Made by a program: the position numbers and the translations under genes. From assembly GCA_020633555.1 (NCBI GenBank), contig JACKDL010000027.1, positions 1-64,000 on the forward strand: a stretch of DNA of 64,000 bases. The letters are read 5' to 3'. How positions within the stretch are numbered: the first letter of the stretch is position 1; each line of letters starts with the position of its first letter. This document shows, piece after piece, positions 49,563-62,692 of the stretch. The DNA comes from Myxococcales bacterium. Its GTDB lineage: Bacteria; Myxococcota_A; Bradymonadia; UBA7976; UBA1532. The notes beneath the pieces are model-generated. The model ran no database searches, was not told the DNA's origin, and was given only the letters and a program-made list of their open reading frames with translations.

Positions 49563-51758
49563 ATGAAGCACATGACGACGAAGGCCGCGCTGGCGTGGGC
49601 TGTGGGGGCTGTCCTGGCGGCCTGCGCGTCCGCCCAGGAGGATCCTGTGAGCTGCGCCGAGGGCACGGTCTGCGGGCCGGGCCGGGTCTGCGTGGCGGGG
49701 GCCTGCGTCACCCGGGACCGCGACGCCCTGCCCAGCCCGGGCCGCGATGTCGGCGCTGCCGACGCGCTGCCGCTGGACCGGGGGCAGCCCGAGGATCTGG
49801 GCGCGCGCGACGCGGTCGCCGATCGGGGGGGCGCGGACCTGGGCCCGGACGCGGCGGGGTCGGACGTGGGGGTCGACGGGGGTCGACCTGATCAGGGCTT
49901 GCCGGCGGATCAGGGGGCGGGGGACTGCGAGCCTGGGCGCGTGGAGGACTGCGGGATCACCCGCGGGCGTTGTCGCGCCGGGCGCCGCATCTGCAGCGAC
50001 GCCGCGGTCTGGGGCCCGTGCATGGGCGAGGTTGGCCCGGAGCCCGAGGTGTGCAACGGCGCCGATGACGACTGCAACGGCGTGGTGGACGACGGGTTCC
50101 AGGTGGGCGAGGCCTGCGACGGGCTGGGCACCTGCGGGGCGGGGACGCTGGAGTGCGCCAGCCCCGTGATCACCCGCTGCAGCACCGAGCCCGGGGGCAC
50201 CCGCGCCCAGGACCGCGCGGAGCGCTGCGACGGCGAGGACGACGACTGCGACGGCCGCGTGGACGAGGACTTCGCCGTCGGCCAGGCGTGCCAGGCGGCC
50301 TGTGGCGCGGGGGTCCGCGAGTGCGGGCCCGGCGGCTTCGCCCGCTGCAGCACCGAGCTGGAGGGGAGCCAAGGGGCCGAGGGGCCCGAGATCTGCGACG
50401 GCCGCGATCAGGACTGCGATGGGCAGGTGGACGAGGGCTTCGACGTGGGCGGGGCCTGCCAGGGCACCGGGGCCTGCGGGGCGGGGGTGTGGGCCTGCGG
50501 ACCGGGGGGACGCCAGTGCTCCAGCGATCCCGGGGGCGCCGACGACGCCAGCACGCCGGAGCAGTGCGACGGGCAGGACAACGACTGCGATGGCCGGACG
50601 GACGAGGGGTTCGCCGTGGGCGTCGCGTGCCGGGCGCCGGGCGCATGCGGCGCCGGCACCCGGGAGTGCGGTCCCGCCGGCGATCTGATCTGCGACGTGG
50701 GCCCGGGGGGCAGCCGCAGCCGGGTGGCGCCCGAGCGCTGCGACGGGTTGGACAACGACTGCGACGGGCAGGTGGACGAGGGCTTGGGCCTGGGCGACGC
50801 CTGCGGCGCCGTGGGGCTGTGCCCTGCGGGTCGGCTGGAGTGCGGGCCCGACGAGACGGTCATCTGCGACACCCGGCCCGGGGGCAGCCGCGACGCCAGC
50901 GCCGCCGAGCGCTGCAACGGGTTGGATGACGACTGCGACGGCGAGGTGGATGAGGCGTTGGACGCGGGCGAGGTTTGCGGGGGCGACGTGTGTGGCCCCG
51001 ATCTGCCCACCTTGACCGTCGACGCGGGCCGCACCGGCGACACCCGCGGCCTGGCCGATGATCACGCGGGCAGCGCCTGCGTGCCCGAGGCCACCGGCCC
51101 CGATCAGGTGCTGCGCTTCCAGGCGCAGGCGGGCGAGCATGTGGTGGGCGTCGCTCCCCTTTCCGCCGACTTCGACCCCGTCTTCTGGGTGGCCCGCGGC
51201 TGCGACACCCTCAACCAGTGCACGGCGAGCCTGGGCTCGGGGCGGGTGCAGGCCGGCCGGCCCAAGGCCCGGCGGGGGGTCTTGGCGGCGGGGGAGCATG
51301 TGGTGGTGGTGGACGGCCGTGACGCGGCTGGCGGCGCCTACGCCCTGTCGCTGCGGCCTTTCAGCGCTGGCGAGACCTGCGCCCGCGCCGTGGCGTTGCC
51401 TTTGCCGGGCCGGCTCGTCGGCACGCTGGACGGCCGGGCCAACGATCACGCCGGGCAACGCTGCCCCATCGGGCTGCTCACCACGGGCGCCGATCAGGCG
51501 GTGCGGTTCGAGCTGGCCGCGGCGGCCACGGTGCGTGTGCGGCTCACCCCCGACACGAGCTGGATGCCCACGGTGTATGTGGTGCGCGACTGTGCCCAGG
51601 TGGACAACACCTGCGCCGGATCGGCCCGCGCGAACGCGCCCGGCCAGATCCTGGACTTCACCGCCGAGCTGGCGGCGGGCACCTGGTACGTGGTGGTGGA
51701 GCGCCCCTCGGCGCAGCAGGCGGGGGGCGAGTTCCTGCTGGAGCTCAGCCCCGAGTAG
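49563..51758 (+). CDS. MopE-type lipoprotein with Ca-binding-like repeats and two C-terminal beta domains
   Basis: A 731-residue protein with lipobox VLAAC (about residue 23), a first Cys-rich knot, an Asp/Gly/Pro-rich spacer to about residue 120, and six repeats of the form E-x-C-(D/N)-G-x-D-x-D-C-(D/N)-G-x-(V/T)-D-E. Each is followed by Cys-rich GACxGxGxCGAG and CGPxG segments. This is the MopE/putative metal-binding repeat of Myxococcota and methanotroph surface proteins. Residues 480-731 hold two domains of about 110 residues, each containing DDHAG and (T/P)DQ(V/A)(L/V)RFE-like strands, resembling PPC bacterial prepeptidase domains. Likely lipid-anchored at the cell surface. ATG 49563 was used; ATG 49572 is equally possible. 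Function unknown. Confidence 0.85.
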   Translation: MKHMTTKAALAWAVGAVLAACASAQEDPVSCAEGTVCGPGRVCVAGACVTRDRDALPSPGRDVGAADALPLDRGQPEDLGARDAVADRGGADLGPDAAGSDVGVDGGRPDQGLPADQGAGDCEPGRVEDCGITRGRCRAGRRICSDAAVWGPCMGEVGPEPEVCNGADDDCNGVVDDGFQVGEACDGLGTCGAGTLECASPVITRCSTEPGGTRAQDRAERCDGEDDDCDGRVDEDFAVGQACQAACGAGVRECGPGGFARCSTELEGSQGAEGPEICDGRDQDCDGQVDEGFDVGGACQGTGACGAGVWACGPGGRQCSSDPGGADDASTPEQCDGQDNDCDGRTDEGFAVGVACRAPGACGAGTRECGPAGDLICDVGPGGSRSRVAPERCDGLDNDCDGQVDEGLGLGDACGAVGLCPAGRLECGPDETVICDTRPGGSRDASAAERCNGLDDDCDGEVDEALDAGEVCGGDVCGPDLPTLTVDAGRTGDTRGLADDHAGSACVPEATGPDQVLRFQAQAGEHVVGVAPLSADFDPVFWVARGCDTLNQCTASLGSGRVQAGRPKARRGVLAAGEHVVVVDGRDAAGGAYALSLRPFSAGETCARAVALPLPGRLVGTLDGRANDHAGQRCPIGLLTTGADQAVRFELAAAATVRVRLTPDTSWMPTVYVVRDCAQVDNTCAGSARANAPGQILDFTAELAAGTWYVVVERPSAQQAGGEFLLELSPE

Positions 51759-51827
51759 CAGGCTGACCTGCCCGGGGCGGCGGGCGCCACCCCGTGTGCG
51801 GGGCCCCGGGCGGGGGCCCGCCCCAGC

Positions 51828-53243
51828 TCACTTGTTGAGGAAGTCCTTGAGCAGATCGCCGAAGCTGCCGAGCGCCTTGGGCACCTCGGACTGCTTGCGG
51901 TACTCGGCGAAGGCCACCTCTTCGTCGTGGTACTTCAGGGCCTTGCGGGACGCGCGGATGCGGCCGCGCTTGGCGTCCACCTCGATGATCTTGAACTTGA
52001 GCTGGGTCCCCGGGGGGAAGTCGCGGCCGTGATCGGCGCCGCGATCGGTGTCCATCTCGCTGTTCGGGATGAGCGCCTGCACCTTCTCGCCGATGGACAC
52101 GAAGACGCCGAACTTCTCGACCTTGGCCACCGGGCCCTCGAGCACATCACCCGTCTTGCAGGGGATGACCACCGGCTGGCGCTTCTCCCAGACTTCGGGC
52201 GTGAGCAGGCCGATGCGCTTCTTGTCGCGATCGACCTTCTCGACCATCACCGTCAGCTCCTGCCCGACGGTGAGCACCTCGCCCGGGTGCTCGATGCGCC
52301 GCTCGGCGGTGATGCCGGAGACGTGGAGCAGGCCGTCGATGCCGGGGGCGATCTCGACGAAGGCGCCGAAGGGCTGCACGCGCTTGACGGTGCCCTGCAT
52401 GGGGGCGCCGAACTTCACGGCGTCCACGAAGGTGGCGAAGGGGTCGTCCGCCAGCGCCTTCATGCTCAGGGCCACCTTGCCCTTGGCCTGATCGACGCGG
52501 ATGACCTTCACCTCGACGGCGTCGCCGGGGTTCAGCTTGTCGGCGGGCTGGTTGATCCGCTCGTGGCTGATCTCGCTGACGTGGACCATGCCCTCGAGCC
52601 CGTTGCCCAGATCGACGAAGGCGCCGAAGGGCTTCAGGTGGGTCACGGTGCCCTGCTTGATGTCGCCGACGCGCAGGTCGCTGGTCAGGTTCGCCGAGCG
52701 CTCGCTCTCCTCGGCCTCGAGCAGGGCCCGGCGCGACACCACCAGGTTCTTGCCGTTGCCGAACTCGGTGACCTTGAACAGGTAGTGCTTGCCGATGTGG
52801 CTGCTGGGCTCGCGCTCGAAGCGCAGCGAGAACTGGCGCGACGGGCAGAAGGCCCGCACACCGCGGACCCGGATCTCGTAGCCGCCCTTGTTGGTGGCGA
52901 CCACGGCGCCCTCGACGGGCACCTGATCCTTATAGGCCTGCTCGATCTCGCCGAGGATCTCCTGGGCGCGCATGTTGCGCCGCGAGAGCTGCACGGCGCC
53001 GCGGGTGGCGACCACCTCGGCCTCGAGCTCGTCGCCCTCGTTGAACCGCAGCTCGCCGTCCTCGCCCTTGAGCTCGTTCAGCGCGATGTAGCCCTCGGAC
53101 CGGGCGCCGTAGTCGATGAAGGCCACCTCACCGGCGATCTTCGAGATGCGGCCCTTGACGATGTCGCCGGGCGACACGGAGCGAGCCTGGAAGCTCGTCT
53201 CGAGGTCGGCCTGGGGCGCGGGGGCTTGCTTGATGTCGCTCAT
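51828..53243 (-). CDS. rpsA: S1 RNA-binding domain protein (ribosomal protein S1-like)
   Basis: A 471-residue protein of five S1 domains at about 25-92, 108-175, 192-262, 278-348 and 366-440. The strongest are GTVTHLKPFGAFVDLGNGLE with GMVHVSEIS and GTVKRVQPFGAFVEIAPGID with GLLHVSGIT. The C terminus (FAEYRKQSEVPKALGSFGDL then LKDFLNK) is like that of short S1 proteins of Myxococcota. It probably helps mRNA bind the 30S ribosome or acts in RNA decay. Assignment as the true S1 is tentative, because paralogues may exist elsewhere. It converges on the MopE-type lipoprotein gene, with a GC-rich 70-base gap containing possible hairpins. Confidence 0.85.
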   Translation of the reverse strand: MSDIKQAPAPQADLETSFQARSVSPGDIVKGRISKIAGEVAFIDYGARSEGYIALNELKGEDGELRFNEGDELEAEVVATRGAVQLSRRNMRAQEILGEIEQAYKDQVPVEGAVVATNKGGYEIRVRGVRAFCPSRQFSLRFEREPSSHIGKHYLFKVTEFGNGKNLVVSRRALLEAEESERSANLTSDLRVGDIKQGTVTHLKPFGAFVDLGNGLEGMVHVSEISHERINQPADKLNPGDAVEVKVIRVDQAKGKVALSMKALADDPFATFVDAVKFGAPMQGTVKRVQPFGAFVEIAPGIDGLLHVSGITAERRIEHPGEVLTVGQELTVMVEKVDRDKKRIGLLTPEVWEKRQPVVIPCKTGDVLEGPVAKVEKFGVFVSIGEKVQALIPNSEMDTDRGADHGRDFPPGTQLKFKIIEVDAKRGRIRASRKALKYHDEEVAFAEYRKQSEVPKALGSFGDLLKDFLNK

Positions 53244-53450
53244 GGCACGTGGATCCGACGGCAGGGGCCCGAATGCACGGGCCGGGGGATGAAGCGGCGC
53301 GGAATATAGGCAATGGGGCCGCCGGTGGCAAGTCGCGGCGCGGCGGGCCTGCCGCGAGGCCCGCGGCGATCCGCCGCGGGCTCGGCGGTGTCCGGTTCCT
53401 GAAGTTGTAAGTTGCTGAATTTTAAGGGTGTTTTTGTTCGGGGTGCGCCC

Positions 53451-53479
53451 TTGCTGCGACCGACGGGTCGGGGTAAGGT
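53451..53479 (+). promoter_or_regulatory. possible promoter of prkA operon
   Basis: TTGCTG and TAAGGT separated by exactly 17 bases lie 37 bases before the prkA start, just after an unusually AT-rich stretch (53404-53437) in this GC-rich genome. The 272-base divergent gap contains no gene. Confidence 0.35.
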
Positions 53480-53515
53480 GACCGTTGCGTCAGCCACGTT
53501 TGAGCAGGAGACGAA

Positions 53516-55564
<2,049 letters not shown>

Positions 55565-55653
55565 GCGCCGCCCGGCCCTGAGTCCGACGGCCGCGACCCA
55601 GGCGGGGCGCGGTCGTCGCTTTCGCCGACCCTTCAGTTTCTCCGCGAGGGCCC

Positions 55654-58292
<2,639 letters not shown>

Positions 58293-58369
58293 GAGCCGCC
58301 TGGACGCCCGAAGCGCAGGGCTCGGCGCGTCTGGGGCGGCGCCGGGCGCATCTTCACCGCGCTGTCACC

Positions 58370-58398
58370 TTGGCCGGGGGGCCAGCGGTGAGTATGCT
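58370..58398 (+). promoter_or_regulatory. promoter of PP2C phosphatase gene
   Basis: TTGGCC and TATGCT with a 17-base spacer would start transcription near 58405. That lies downstream of an in-frame ATG at 58394 and just before ATG 58421, and so favours the latter as start. Confidence 0.45.
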
Positions 58399-58420
58399 CG
58401 GCAGCTTGATTGGGGGGGGC

Positions 58421-59272
58421 ATGAGCAACACCAACCGGGGCGAGATCAGGGCGCAGATCCCGCGGGTGCGCACGGCGACGCCGGATTTCCAGATCCGGGC
58501 CGTGGGGGCCACCAACGTGGGGCGGCGCCGCGAGGCCAACGAGGACAGCTACCTCATGCTGCCCAAGAACGGCCTGTTCATCGTCGCCGACGGCATGGGC
58601 GGGCACGCGGGCGGGCAGGTGGCCAGCACGCTCACCGCCCAGACCTGCGCGCAGGCAGTGCTCCGTCGGCTCGGGGAGGCCGAGCAGGCCAGCCAGGCCA
58701 CCGGGCGGCCGGTGCCCGTGGCTGATCTCATCGAGGCGTCGGTGCGTGAGGCCTGCCACCGGGTCTACGACACCGCGCGGCGCAACCTCCACCTGAGCAA
58801 CATGGGCAGCACGGTCACCTTCATGCTGGCCTATGGGGGGCACCTGCACCTGGGGCACGTGGGCGACAGCCGCGCCTACCTGGTGCGCGACGACCAGATC
58901 CATCAGGTCACCGAGGATCACAGCCTGGTGCAGGAGCAGGTGGCCCAGGGGATCATCACCCCCGAGCAGGCCAAGGTGTCGATGATGCGCAACATCATCA
59001 CCCGCAGCATCGGCTACGAGCGCGAGGTGCAGGTGGACACCGCGGCCCTGCCGGTGCGCAAAGGCGACAAGATCCTGCTGTGCAGCGACGGCTTGACCGG
59101 CCATGTGGAGGATCGCGAGATCCTGGACCATGTGCGGCGCCTGTCGCTGCACCGTGCGCCCGAGGCGCTGATCGAGCTGGCCAACCGCCGAGGCGGCGAC
59201 GACAACACCACCATCGTGCTCGCCGAGATCGGCGGGGGCCGCGGCAAGCAGCGGCGCAAGCACCAGCGGTGA
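58421..59272 (+). CDS. PP2C-type serine/threonine phosphatase
   Basis: A 283-residue PPM/PP2C phosphatase that removes phosphate from proteins modified by Hanks kinases. Metal-binding motifs are E41-D42 in RREANEDSYL, D57-G58 in FIVADGMGGHAGG, GHVGDSRAYLVR, LLCSDGLTGHV and the final GDDNTTIVL. It has no membrane segment. ATG 58421 follows a G-rich stretch; ATG 58394 would add nine residues. It has its own promoter 128 bases after spoVR and overlaps the TPR gene by four bases. It may reverse phosphorylation by PrkA or the other kinases here; that is inference from position. Confidence 0.93.
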   Translation: MSNTNRGEIRAQIPRVRTATPDFQIRAVGATNVGRRREANEDSYLMLPKNGLFIVADGMGGHAGGQVASTLTAQTCAQAVLRRLGEAEQASQATGRPVPVADLIEASVREACHRVYDTARRNLHLSNMGSTVTFMLAYGGHLHLGHVGDSRAYLVRDDQIHQVTEDHSLVQEQVAQGIITPEQAKVSMMRNIITRSIGYEREVQVDTAALPVRKGDKILLCSDGLTGHVEDREILDHVRRLSLHRAPEALIELANRRGGDDNTTIVLAEIGGGRGKQRRKHQR

Positions 59273-60219
59273 GCGCGGCCCAGGCCGCGGCGCCGCCCCG
59301 GGCGCTGGCCTGGACCGTGGCTCTGGGGTGGGCCCTTCTGGAACCCATCGTGGGCCCTTCCCCGGCCCTCGCGCGCCACCGCGGCCGATGGCTGGTGGAC
59401 GCGGGCGAGACCGAGCTGGCCATCCTGTACCTGCATCAGCACCTGGAGGCGTGGCCCGAGGATCCGTGGCTGCATTTCCACGCGGGCCGCGCCGCGCAGC
59501 TCAAGGGGCTGGGCCACGAGGCGCAGGTGCGCTTCGCCCACGCGGCGGCCCTGGCCCCCTCCGAGCCCACGTTTCGGTTCGCGCTGGGCTACGCCTTGCG
59601 GCAGGCCGGCCACCTGGCTGCCGCCGCGGCCGAGTACCGGCGGGCGCTGGAGGAGGCCCCCGAGGATCCGCGGATCCTGTTCAACCTGGGCATCGTGGAG
59701 CGCGAGCGGGGGGCGCTGGCGTCGGCCCAGCGGTGCTTCGAGCAGGTCTGCGCCCGCTGGCGGCGGGATGGGCGAGCCCACTACACCCTGGGGGTCTGCG
59801 CCTACGAGCGGCAGGACCTGGACCGGTCGCGGGAGGCCCTGTTGCGGGCGGTGCGCCTGGACAAGCGCCACCACAAGAGCTGGTACCAGCTTGGCCTGGT
59901 GCACCTGGAGCAGGACCGCGCCGCCGAGGCGCGCGATGCGCTGCGGCAGGCCCTTCGGCTGCAACCGAGCTACGCGCCGGCCCACTATGCTCTGGGGCGG
60001 TGCCTGGTGACCGAGGATCCTGCCGCGGCCGCCCGGCACCTGCGCGAGGCCATCCTGGGCCAGCCGCCGGTGCGGCGGGCGCACCTTGATCTGGGTCGGC
60101 TGCACGAGAAGGCCGGGCACCTGGACCGGGCCCGTGCCGAGTACGCCCTGTACCAGCGTCACCACCCCGAGAAGCACCAGGCCTTCATCGCCGAGCGGCT
60201 GGCGGCGCTGAGCCCGTGA
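59269..60219 (+). CDS. TPR-repeat protein
   Basis: A 316-residue protein with one hydrophobic segment near the N terminus (ALAWTVALGWALLEPIVG), then about seven tetratricopeptide repeats such as FRFALGYALRQAGHLAAAAA and SWYQLGLVHLEQDRAAEARD. Its GTG start overlaps the phosphatase stop by four bases, so it is likely a partner or scaffold of the PP2C protein, perhaps membrane-tethered. Its stop overlaps fdhD by four bases. Confidence 0.85.
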   Translation: MSAAQAAAPPRALAWTVALGWALLEPIVGPSPALARHRGRWLVDAGETELAILYLHQHLEAWPEDPWLHFHAGRAAQLKGLGHEAQVRFAHAAALAPSEPTFRFALGYALRQAGHLAAAAAEYRRALEEAPEDPRILFNLGIVERERGALASAQRCFEQVCARWRRDGRAHYTLGVCAYERQDLDRSREALLRAVRLDKRHHKSWYQLGLVHLEQDRAAEARDALRQALRLQPSYAPAHYALGRCLVTEDPAAAARHLREAILGQPPVRRAHLDLGRLHEKAGHLDRARAEYALYQRHHPEKHQAFIAERLAALSP

Positions 60220-60998
60220 GCGCCCGGGATCCCGGGCTGCGGGCACAGACGCTGTGGCGGGATGGCGCGGCCGAGGCGGACCAGCTCGTGGTGGAGGCCC
60301 CGCTGGAGCTGCACCTGGATGGCCAGCCCCTGGCGGTGCTGATGCGCACGCCGGGCGAAGATCTGGACCTGGCGGCCGGCTTCCTGGTGACCGAGGGCCT
60401 GGCCGAGTGGCCCGACGACCTGCACAGCCTGGGGCACTGCACCGATCCCAACCGGCCGAACCGCGAGAACGTGGTGAAGGTCACCCGGGCGCCCGGTGCG
60501 CCGCGCCCGGCGGAGCGCGGCTTCGTGGCTACGGCGGGCTGCGGGCTGTGCGGCAAGCGCCAGATCGAGGACCTGTTCCAGCGGGCGCCGCCGCTGACCG
60601 AGCGGCTGCGGTTGGACGCCGGCGTGCTGGCGGCCCTGCCTGAGACCCTGCGGGCGGCCCAGCCCCGGTTTGCAGCCAGCGGTGGGCTCCATGGGGCCGC
60701 GCTGGTGACGGCGGCTGGCGATTTGGTGTGCGCCCGCGAGGACGTGGGCCGCCACAACGCCGTGGACAAGGTGCTGGGCGCCGAGTGGCGAGCCGACCGC
60801 TGGCCCCTCGAGGGGCAGGCGCTGGTGGTCTCCAGCCGGGCGGGCTTCGAGATCCTGCAGAAGGCCCTGGTGGCGCGCGTGGGGGCGGTGGTGGCCGTGG
60901 GGGCCGCCAGCACCCTCGCCCACGACCTGGCCGTGCAGGCGGGTCTGAGCCTCTACAGCTTCGTGCGGGGCGCGGCCTTCAACGCCCACCAGCCCTGA
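60216..60998 (+). CDS. fdhD: FdhD sulfurtransferase for formate dehydrogenase
   Basis: A 260-residue FdhD protein, which moves sulfur from a cysteine desulfurase to the molybdenum cofactor of formate dehydrogenase. The conserved CGLC motif is at C109-C112 in ATAGCGLCGK. Other signatures are PGEDLDLAAGFLVTEGL, GGLHGAALV, AREDVGRHNAVDKVLG and VVSSRAGFEILQKA. GTG 60216 overlaps the TPR stop (GTGA). The stop region overlaps the convergent mobA gene by 20 bases. Confidence 0.96.
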   Translation: MSARDPGLRAQTLWRDGAAEADQLVVEAPLELHLDGQPLAVLMRTPGEDLDLAAGFLVTEGLAEWPDDLHSLGHCTDPNRPNRENVVKVTRAPGAPRPAERGFVATAGCGLCGKRQIEDLFQRAPPLTERLRLDAGVLAALPETLRAAQPRFAASGGLHGAALVTAAGDLVCAREDVGRHNAVDKVLGAEWRADRWPLEGQALVVSSRAGFEILQKALVARVGAVVAVGAASTLAHDLAVQAGLSLYSFVRGAAFNAHQP

Positions 60999-61566
60999 GC
61001 ACCGCGAGATCCTCGGGCCGGTTCAGGTTGTGGAACCGCGCGGGATCGGGGTGATCCACCACGGTCACGTCGCCCAGCAGACCCACGATGCGGCGGAAGC
61101 CGGGGGCCCCCTCGGTGAGGATGCGGTGCAGCGGCGCGTGGGCCGAGGCGTGCCACCAGCCCACCAATGGCTGGAGCTGCCCGTCGGCCTGCCACAGGGT
61201 GGCGTGGCCGGCGCGGTGGGGCAGGAGATCCAGCAGCAGGTCCGGGCCCACGTGGGGCAGATCCACCGGCAGCACGGCCACCCAGCCGTCTGCCCCGGTC
61301 AGCGCGCCCAACACGCCCCCCGGGGCGCCGCGATCCGCCATGCCGTCGGGCACGGTGCGCAGGTCGAGTGCGCCGTAGGGGTGGTCGGCGCGGCCCACCA
61401 GGACGACCCCACCGGGGCAGACGGCCCGCAGGGTGGCCAGGGCGCGCCCTACGGGCGTCGAGCCGTCGGGCAGCGGGATCAGCCCCTTGGGCTGCCCGCC
61501 CATGCGCCGGGCGTGGCCGCCGGCGATGAGCGCCCCGCGGTCGAGGTGGGCCAACCCCTCAGACAT
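60979..61566 (-). CDS. mobA: MobA-like molybdenum cofactor guanylyltransferase
   Basis: A 195-residue nucleotidyltransferase with the signature ALIAGGHARRMGGQPKGLIP, VAVLPVDLPHVGPDLL and FHNLNRPEDLAVL near the end. It would attach GMP to molybdopterin, the form used by formate dehydrogenase, so pairing with the convergent fdhD makes metabolic sense. Some usual residues are replaced (GGHARRMGG instead of GGxSxRMG), so substrate choice is not certain. ATG 61566 lies within the end of the upstream amidotransferase gene (8-base overlap). Confidence 0.87.
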   Translation of the reverse strand: MSEGLAHLDRGALIAGGHARRMGGQPKGLIPLPDGSTPVGRALATLRAVCPGGVVLVGRADHPYGALDLRTVPDGMADRGAPGGVLGALTGADGWVAVLPVDLPHVGPDLLLDLLPHRAGHATLWQADGQLQPLVGWWHASAHAPLHRILTEGAPGFRRIVGLLGDVTVVDHPDPARFHNLNRPEDLAVLRAGGR

Positions 61567-62275
61567 CCAGGCCCACCCAATGCCGCAGGAAGTTGCGCAG
61601 GATCACCTGCCCCGTGTGCACCGGCCGCAGGGCGGCCAGCAGCCGGTCGGTGGTGCCCGCCCCCGCCTCCTCGTCGATGATCTCCCGGCGCGCGGTGAGG
61701 TAGCGGCGCACCACGTCGTCGTCGAACTCGGGGTGGAACTGCACCGTGCGCCCGTTCTCGCCCAGCGCCATGCCCTGGTTGGGCGTCAGGGCGCTGTGCC
61801 CCAGCACCCGGGCGCCGGGCGGCGGCGTGTTCACGGCGTCCAGGTGGCTGAGCAGGGTGGGGAAGCGCCGCGGCAGCCCCTCGAAGAGCGGGTCCTCGGC
61901 CATCTCGACCTCGAAGACGCCGATCTCGCGGCCGTTGGGGTTGGGCCCCACGGCCCCGCCGAGCACGTCCCCCAGGAGCTGGTGGCCATAGCACACCCCC
62001 AGCACGGGCGCCCCCGCCGCCAGCACCTGCGCGCTCCACTGCCCGCAGCGCACGGACCACGGCTCGTGGTCGTGCACGCGCGCGGCGCTGCCGGTGATGA
62101 TCAGCCCGTCCACGTTGCCCGGCTGGGGGAAGCGCACGTCGGGCAGCGTGCCGTCCACCACCTCGAAGCGCTCCAGCGGCAGCCCGCTGGCCGCCGCAAA
62201 CCAGTGCTCAAAGTCGCCCCGCGCGGCGACCACGTCGGGCTGGTTGTGCCCGGTGACCAGGATGATCGGCTTCAT
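61559..62275 (-). CDS. class I glutamine amidotransferase (GMP synthase-like)
   Basis: A 238-residue stand-alone glutamine amidotransferase domain. The catalytic triad is C95 in LGVCYGHQLLGD, with H181 and E183 in VQFHPEF. It resembles GuaA-type amidotransferase domains found as free proteins and sometimes active on gamma-glutamyl compounds. ATG 62275 has a weak ribosome site. It overlaps mobA by eight bases, suggesting co-expression, but no link to molybdenum cofactor chemistry is known. Confidence 0.88.
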   Translation of the reverse strand: MKPIILVTGHNQPDVVAARGDFEHWFAAASGLPLERFEVVDGTLPDVRFPQPGNVDGLIITGSAARVHDHEPWSVRCGQWSAQVLAAGAPVLGVCYGHQLLGDVLGGAVGPNPNGREIGVFEVEMAEDPLFEGLPRRFPTLLSHLDAVNTPPPGARVLGHSALTPNQGMALGENGRTVQFHPEFDDDVVRRYLTARREIIDEEAGAGTTDRLLAALRPVHTGQVILRNFLRHWVGLDV

Positions 62276-62692
62276 GCCCCGATGCTGCCCCACGCCACCG
62301 CCCGACTCAACGCCCGCGGCACCCACCCACCTGGCGCCTACCGCCACGAGTGATGGCCCAACCACCGTCCGATCCACTCCCCCTCCCCACAACCCGTCAC
62401 CCGACGCCAAGGGAGCGGGCCGGCGGCCCGGCGGGCGATGGGGCCCCGCAGGACGAGGGATTCGGCGAAGCCGAAGACCGAGCCCGAGGCCGCCCCGGAG
62501 CCCGCCGGGTCGCTGGCCCGCGCCGAGTCGTCGCCGCCCCGCCCAGGGTTGGACCGGCGCCAGCCGGTCCAAGCCGACACCTCAACCGCAGCGGTGGGAC
62601 AGGCGCCGGCGCCCGCGTGCCAATCCAACCCGACACTTCAACCCCAGCGGTGGATCAACCGTGAGCGCCTCGCCGGCTCAACCCGATCCACC
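62276..62692. other. 417-base intergenic region without a recognised gene
   Basis: No frame has protein-like character here. It contains an imperfect direct repeat: CCGACACCTCAACCGCAGCGG (around 62573-62593) and CCGACACTTCAACCCCAGCGG (around 62629-62649), each preceded by TCCAA. A third partial copy is CAACCCGATCCACCTCAACTG (about 62679). It lies between the 3-prime end of feoB and the 5-prime end of the amidotransferase gene. Confidence 0.5.

Noticed and set aside
51759..51827. Bidirectional terminator between the MopE-type lipoprotein and S1 genes
   Set aside because: Several GC-only pairings are possible but none has a clear single stem with a T tract.
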